Positions 1-6,600 of a stretch of 21,267 nt of DNA are shown here, in pieces. Numbering within the stretch: position 1 is the stretch's first letter; the number at the start of each line of letters is the position of its first letter. This DNA is from a virus. The stretch covers positions 1 to 21,267 of the IMG/VR virus record IMGVR_UViG_3300027704_000198, one strand, 5' to 3'. The notes under the pieces are model-generated. The model had not been told where the DNA came from, made no database searches, and was given only the letters and a program-made list of their open reading frames with translations. A program made the translations under genes and the position numbers.

Positions 1-1
1 A

Positions 2-106
2 TATGAGGGGATGATGGACAGAGAGCACGAGGATGTAAAGTCTAAGGCACAGGATACCATTAAGGTGTTATCAGGGCTTATTCAGTCTCTTACTGAAGAG
101 ATATAA
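2..106 (+). CDS. 3' end of an unidentified small-operon gene (5' partial)
   Basis: An open frame runs in from the left edge and ends at TAA 104-106. The visible 34 residues end in a helical, charged tail (...IKVLSGLIQSLTEEI). Two ATG codons (11 and 14) lie in frame, but a 30-residue product from them is less likely than the tail of a gene that starts outside the window. The stop shares its last base with the ATG of the HNH gene (TAATG), as expected for translationally coupled genes in one operon. There is too little sequence to assign a function. Confidence 0.5.
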   Translation, partial: YEGMMDREHEDVKSKAQDTIKVLSGLIQSLTEEI

Positions 107-450
107 TGGCCTACAAGACTAAGGAGGACCAGGCTGCCGCATCTAAGAGGCACTATGAGGACAACAAGGTCAAGGTAAAGAAACGTTCATATGAAAGGAA
201 CGTTAAGCAGAGACAGAGGAATCGAGAATACATAGCAGAGGTTAAAAGTAATTCACAGTGTATTGACTGTGGTGAGTCCAACCCATTAGTATTAGATTTT
301 GACCACGTAAGGGGGGAGAAGGTTAATAACGTTTCAGACATGTGTCACAGCTGCTCCTGCATAGAGACCATACAGAAAGAGATAGACAAGTGTGAGGTAC
401 GGTGTGCCAACTGTCATAGGATACAAACACATAACAGAAGAACAAAATGA
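106..450 (+). CDS. HNH endonuclease, small phage type
   Basis: This 114-residue protein has the layout of the compact phage HNH nucleases. A basic, coiled N-terminus (residues 1-45) probably contacts DNA. A first zinc knuckle C52-x2-C55 is followed by the DFDHVRG segment with D66 and H67, then the conserved EIDKCEVRC stretch and a second knuckle C100-x2-C103 ending in H104 (CANCHR). Such enzymes nick or cut DNA through a metal-bound His-Asn-His fold. In phages they act as free-standing homing nucleases or assist packaging, and the sequence does not tell which. Three extra cysteines (C80, C83, C85) sit where most relatives have Gly or Ser. The gene overlaps its upstream neighbour (TAATG) and its downstream neighbour (ATGA), so the three are probably co-translated. 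Its plus-strand direction opposes the structural cluster. Confidence 0.85.
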   Translation: MAYKTKEDQAAASKRHYEDNKVKVKKRSYERNVKQRQRNREYIAEVKSNSQCIDCGESNPLVLDFDHVRGEKVNNVSDMCHSCSCIETIQKEIDKCEVRCANCHRIQTHNRRTK

Positions 451-695
451 TAGACCAAGAATTATTACAGGAACTGGAGGACAACGAGTGCCTCATAGCT
501 GACGGATTTGATGACGCATTAATAGGTATAACAGAGGGGTCTAACCCTGTCTCTGTTTATGACACCGATAAATGTATCGAGGTACTTATGCGTGACCCTG
601 AGATGAACCACGAGGACGCATTAGATTACTTCTACTACAACGTAGTGGGTGCATACGTAGGGGAGAAGACCCCTATATTTCTACGAACATTATAG
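447..695 (+). CDS. Conserved small phage protein of unknown function
   Basis: This is an 82-residue acidic protein. The core, residues about 18-30 (ADGFDDALIGITEG), then VYDTDKCIEVLM and a C-terminal DYFYYNVVGAYVGEKTPIF, matches a small family I recognise from many tailed phages (pattern GFDDA.IGI...VYD..KCI..L......EEA..YF..N..GAYVG..TPI). No function is established for it that I know of. It has no signal peptide or membrane segment. Its ATG overlaps the stop of the HNH gene (ATGA at 447-450), so translation is probably coupled. It ends at TAG 693-695, and its last two codons overlap the stop of the giant minus-strand gene, leaving no room for a terminator between the convergent units. Confidence 0.8.
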   Translation: MIDQELLQELEDNECLIADGFDDALIGITEGSNPVSVYDTDKCIEVLMRDPEMNHEDALDYFYYNVVGAYVGEKTPIFLRTL

Positions 696-3600
696 TCTAA
701 CTTTTTGTTTAAATTTATTACCTCTTGTTCTACTAGGGGTGCCTGTTGATTTCCTTTTTCTTTTTAAGTCATAGGTCATAGAGTTTACACCATAAGTGTT
801 AAGTATAAAATTAAATGATGTCTTTAATGCACTTGCTGGTTTCTTATTCTCACCTACCAGCCCCATATCCTCTATAGTGCTAGATATAGTTAAAGGTACA
901 GCTATAGATTTTATGTAGTCGTATGTTGTAGCGTCCTCCGCATCTGCATATATGTCTGACGGGTGTGTATTTGTCATTATATTATAAGTAAACCTTGCTG
1001 TTGGACTAAGTTTATTAAAGAAGAATCCAGGTACCTCACTAAGTGATGTTCCCTTGTATTGTTCGTTAAGTTCTGTTGTCTTACCCCCACTTACTTTCTC
1101 TCCTGTAAGTACTCTTGCTAAGGTTCTGGACATAATACCCCATCCAGCTGATGTGTCATACCTAGTATTACCCCACCTTAACTTATTAAAGTCAGTGTCT
1201 CTAGGGTCTAAGTTTAATACGTCTATCTCCTCTTCTTCCTCATCCCCTATTAAAGATGATAGTGCATACATACTAAGCCCTAGTAAGCCTTTCATTATAC
1301 CCTGATACCCTATAAATGTAGTGATACTTTTCAATGCTTGCTTTCTAACATACTTCGTTGTCTCTGGTGACAGTGTTAGTTTAGTTAGGTTATACATACT
1401 TGTAATCATCCTAGGTGAAAAGAATATTAAATTTAAAAACTTATTTAGATTTTCATCCTTAAACAACTCACCTCTACCCGTACTGTAGTTTATAAAATTA
1501 GCTAAGTCTTTGTATGCCTTAGGGTCATTTTCTGGTGTTATACCCAGACCTTTAAATGCTTCCACACCCGTTGTAAATACCTCAGAACGAAGCGTATTTA
1601 AAAATGAGGAGTACGCTCTTTCTGAAGCAGCAAATCCCATACCTACGATGTTAACATTCTTACCTTTTATTTTTATTTTACGCTTCGTAAGGTTACTTAA
1701 AAATATCTCCTCAGACTGATTAACCTTACCACTCGTGTCGGTTATAGATAGACCTGACTCTATCATCAGTTCATAGTTTGCAGAGTTCTCTAGTTCAGCC
1801 ATAAAATCTTCATACCTTCCTTCCGATAGTGCTGTATGCATAACCTTGAAAGATTTAAAATAAGCCTTTGGGTTAGAGGACCCTAAGAAGACACCTTGTC
1901 TTCCTGCTGCGGACAAGTCAAATGAAGCTAGCGTACCCTTTGGTAAACTTCCTACCTCGTATAATGCATCAAATATTTTCTGCATTCTAGTTCTTCTTTT
2001 CTTGTCCTCCTTTTCAAACTCTTCGTTAAATGCATTCTTTGCTTTTAACATTTCTCTTTTAGCCTTAGCAATCTCTGAGTTTATTTTTATTTTTTTCGGT
2101 TTAGATTTAGAGAAGTCTCTGTTCTTAAGCTTATCCTCATAGAACTTTTTCTTTAAGTTTATCTGCTTAATAGCCTTCTCTACCCTTTTAGACTCAGCAA
2201 TACCTGTATCCTCTAACAGTTGTTGATACTCTTCTCTAGCCTTATCTATCTTCTTATCTATTTCTTGTATCTCCTTAGAGGTAACCTTACTAGCCTTTAC
2301 TTTAGTTTGCTCCTGACCCTTTAATTTTAAGAACTCCTTTCTTTCAAGTAGGTTTCGTAGTGATGTATCCTTTCTTTTTAGAGCTGTTTCTATTCTTATC
2401 TGAGCTGCTTCATCTGTCTTGTCAAACATCTCGTTGTACTCCTTCTGTACTAACTCAAGCTCCTGCTTTAATATTTCAGCCTCTTCATCAAGCTTTAATG
2501 ATGTCTTCTCATTCTTAATTACCTCATTGTTCTTTAAGGCCTCTTTTAATTCAGATAATCTGTTAGACACCCTTGTCTTATACGATGATAGTGCTGACTT
2601 GTAGTAACTGTCAATGTCTGCACTGTCTTCTATAGGTAGACCCTTTAACAGTCTCTGTATTTCTTTTATCTTTTGTAGTTGTTCCTTAGTGTATTCAACT
2701 AAACGACTTCTTTTCCTAGGCCTCTTACCCTCAGCCAGGTCCTCTAGCTTAGACAACTGTGACCCGTCTATCTTTAGTGATGCTAACTTTCTTTTAACCT
2801 CATCCTTTGTAGGGTTTGTTTGCAAGCCATACTTAGTAATAGCATCCCTCACCTCTCTCTTGGTTACGCCTGGGTAATCGTCTTTAATCTCTTCGTAAAC
2901 CTGGTTAGTAAGGTCTGTGATATTATCTACCCCACTCTCTACTAACTCATATAAAAGCCCTTTAGGGATTTCTATTCCGTCTTCTACAATGTCGGGGTCA
3001 ACCTCAATTTTAGTGGAGTCTATTAAGGCATCCTCTAAGTCTCTCTTCAATCTTTTCTCGTCAGAAAGTTTTTCTCCAGCTTTTTTTAACTTATCTTTTA
3101 TAGACTTTATTCCTTCACTTATAATTTGTTTTAACTTACTATCCTCAATAATATCAACGGTCTTTGCGTAGGTCTTTATTGATAACTTTATAGCTTTTAT
3201 ACCAGTTAGAATTGTGGATGTAACAAGTGTTGGGTCACTATAAGACCCTGAGAGTAATTTCTTTTCTAATGCATCAAGCTTACTTATAATACCCTTAACC
3301 TTAGTGGTCTTTGAAACTCTCTTATTATTTTCTGTTCTTGTTTCTTGTCTGTTAACCTCCTCCTTGATATTATCTACAGCTTGCTCTTCCTGTTCAACCT
3401 CTCTTCTCTTATCTAAATCTTTTAGTTCTTTTTCTTTTTGTTTAATTTTTTCTTCTAGTAGAGTTAATTTAGCTACTACAGTTGGAGGCATATCATCTTC
3501 ATACTCCTTCTTCCATTTTGCTTTTGCAGCGTTTACGTTAAACGCAATACTAGAGGTCTTATACATTTTTTTAAGCATAGATATCTCTTGCCCCTTCTCT

Positions 3601-6600
3601 GTCTCTGTTGTGGCTTTATTCTCATATATCTCTGCCATTTCATCAGACAACTTATCCACTATAGCCATGTCGCCATCTAGTATAGCTTGGTTTAGTTCGT
3701 TGTTTAACTGCTCCAGCATTCGTATCTCAATAACAGTCTTCCTACCACCTCTAATTAATCCGTTTTTTGTAGACTCATAAGCATCTCTAATTCCTAATTT
3801 TTTTATTATTAGGTCAGCATCATTAATTGCTTTTTCTTGGTTCTCGATTTCGTAATTTATATCAAGCCTTTCTAACTTTTCTTTTACAACGTCAGCTGTA
3901 TTTTCAGACTCTAACACCCTCTCAGCAACCATTTTTTTCTTCTTGGCAACTGGCTTCTTCACACCGTATGACTCGTCTATCTCAGCCTGAGTGAAACCTA
4001 ATCTCTTAAGTGCTGTTACAGTGTCAGACTTAGAAAACCCATCCTTCTTAGCTGCATCCCTCACATCCTTAATAGACGGACCACCCTCCTGCTTACGGGT
4101 TTGTGGAGTGGTAATAGTTTTAACTGCACTTTGAACTGAACCACCGTAAGGAGATATACTTGAAGTTTTTTCTGAAATATTTTTACCAGCTATTTTTTCT
4201 TTAATATCGGCAGGCATAATTTCTTCAGCGTTCAGTTTAATATCTGGTACACCTACTACTTCTCCTAATATATCAGTAGAGTAAGTAGAGTGTTTAGATT
4301 TACCCCCTATTTTAGATGGTTTTAAAACCATCATTATATCATTCTGAGCAAAATTATTGTTTTTATAAAAGCCATCCCTTAATTCATTTAAGTCTACAAA
4401 TCCACCTAATTCTTGAACTAATTGATGAAACTTAGTATTTGGTTTTTTTAATTGTTCATTAACCGATATTAAAAAAGTTTTTCTTTTAGGACTTCTTCTC
4501 ATAGATGGCCAGCTATCAAACTCTTCTAAAGTTTCTCTTATTGCTTTTACTGGTTTAGTAGCTAATGCTTTTTCTTTAAAAGATTTATAATCTCCTAAGT
4601 TATTTGCGTAAGCATCAAACACTTTTTTATTGAATAACTTACTTACTGTAGGAGACCCGCTAATAATAAATATAAAATCAGCTTTTTTTATGTTTTTATT
4701 TAATTTAACATCATCTAATCCACTAGCCCATATAGCTTTCTTTTTTTTGTTTTCAGGTTGTAAAGCAAAACTAGGCCCTGCATCCATTTGCACACCTTCA
4801 TATTCTCCTAGCCCTAATTGGTCAGCTACCCAAAACCAAACTTTTTGGTCCTTTTTAATTATGTTATCTATAAGTGAAAGTAAATCTATTTTGTTTTCAG
4901 GAGTCACTAATGACATTTCATAAGACTCCTCAAATTCAATTTGTTTTCTTTGTTTAATAGAAGGTTTATTAATTGCAGTAGGATTACCTATCGGAGCAGT
5001 TGATTCAAGCATACTAACATCCCTAGAACTTATGACCTCACCCGATGCAACCTTACCTGACACTGTGTTCAGTAGGTCTATTATACCCTCGTCTGTAAAC
5101 TTTTGTGCACCAAAGAACTTAGCCAGTCTGTCAAGCCACTTCTTAATCAGTGTCTGTGTAGGTTTAGGTAGCGTATCAAACTCTGCCGCCAGTATACCAA
5201 ACAACTCAGCTATACTCTCCTCACTATATAACCCCTGTGGATACGTAGCTGCAAATTTATCTAGCTCAACTAACATATCAGGCGAAGCAACCTTTCTTAC
5301 TGCGGCAAGCATACGCTCCGTTACTGCCTGTGCCTGAGCGTTAGTCATACCCTTACTCAAGAGCAGTGCATGGAACACCTCGTGTGCCACAGTGTTCTCC
5401 TGTGACTTAGATAGGTTTATGTTAATAACCTTTGTTTGGGGATTGTACGCTCCGTTAGTAGACTGGTTTCTATTTTGTTCACCCGTAGCCTCCCTGTACG
5501 CAGCATCAGTTTCGTGTACCACTATCTCCACCTCAGGTGCCACCTTAGCTAATGCCTTCTTAGCGTTATCGACCTGACGTTCTGTCTTCTGCTTCTGCTT
5601 ACGTGTCTTGGCTGGTGCCTCCTCCGTCTTCGGTGAGAACCTCTCAACAAGGGAGTCTATTTTCTTTTCCGTTGTTTTTTTAGAACGAGCCTCGTTGTCT
5701 TCTTCGGTTGTTTCCTGCTGGGTAGTGTCTGTGGACTTGACGTCTCCTTCTCCCACCTCTCCGCTATCTGTGGTAGATTCTTGTACATCCACCGTCTCTG
5801 TGCTTTGCTTTGGAATGGCATCTAGTTTAGTTTTTAGTTTTTTAATTTTTCTATCTATCGCTCTTCGTTCTTTTTTTGCTTCTTTTATATTATAGTTATA
5901 GTCCTCTATTGCATTATCAGCATCTTCCTTTAAGTCTTCTTTTTCATCTTTAATTTCCTCTATTCTCTCATCTCGTTCTTCTTTAGATAATGACTTATCT
6001 GCTCTAACTTTTTTTATCTCTTCATTATTCTCAGCAATATCATCTTTTAATATTTGCTTAATATTAGAAATTTCCGTTTGATTATCTTCTATAATAACAG
6101 AGGTATCACCCTCAGTTAATTCATTGTCCAGCTCTGCTATCTCATCTGTTAGGACTTGTTGTTCCTCTGTAGTCTTTGGTTGTACAGCTGAAGGATTAAT
6201 ATTAGGACCTGCATCAGATTTAGCTTGTGATGATGGTCTACCTGTTAATACTTTTTCTTCTTCTGTAACCTCAGCTACTGGAGTTTCATCTACTGTTTCT
6301 TCTGTAACCTCAGCTACTGGAGCAGGAGTGATAATGCTTTCAGACTCCACTGTGTTTCCATCTCCAAACGTTTCCGCATAAGCTGGAGCATTTGCAATTA
6401 CATTTTGAGCATCTTTTTTTGTTCCTACAGTTAATATATCCCCTGTAACTTTATTAAGAACCAACCACTTGTCGCTAGTCTTATCTCCCTGTTCATCTGT
6501 TAAAGCTTCTTCTTGTCCTTGACGGTTATCTAGTATCTCAAAATCTTTAGACCAAATCTTTTTATCGGTCTTATTCATTTCGTAAACCACTTGATTAGCT

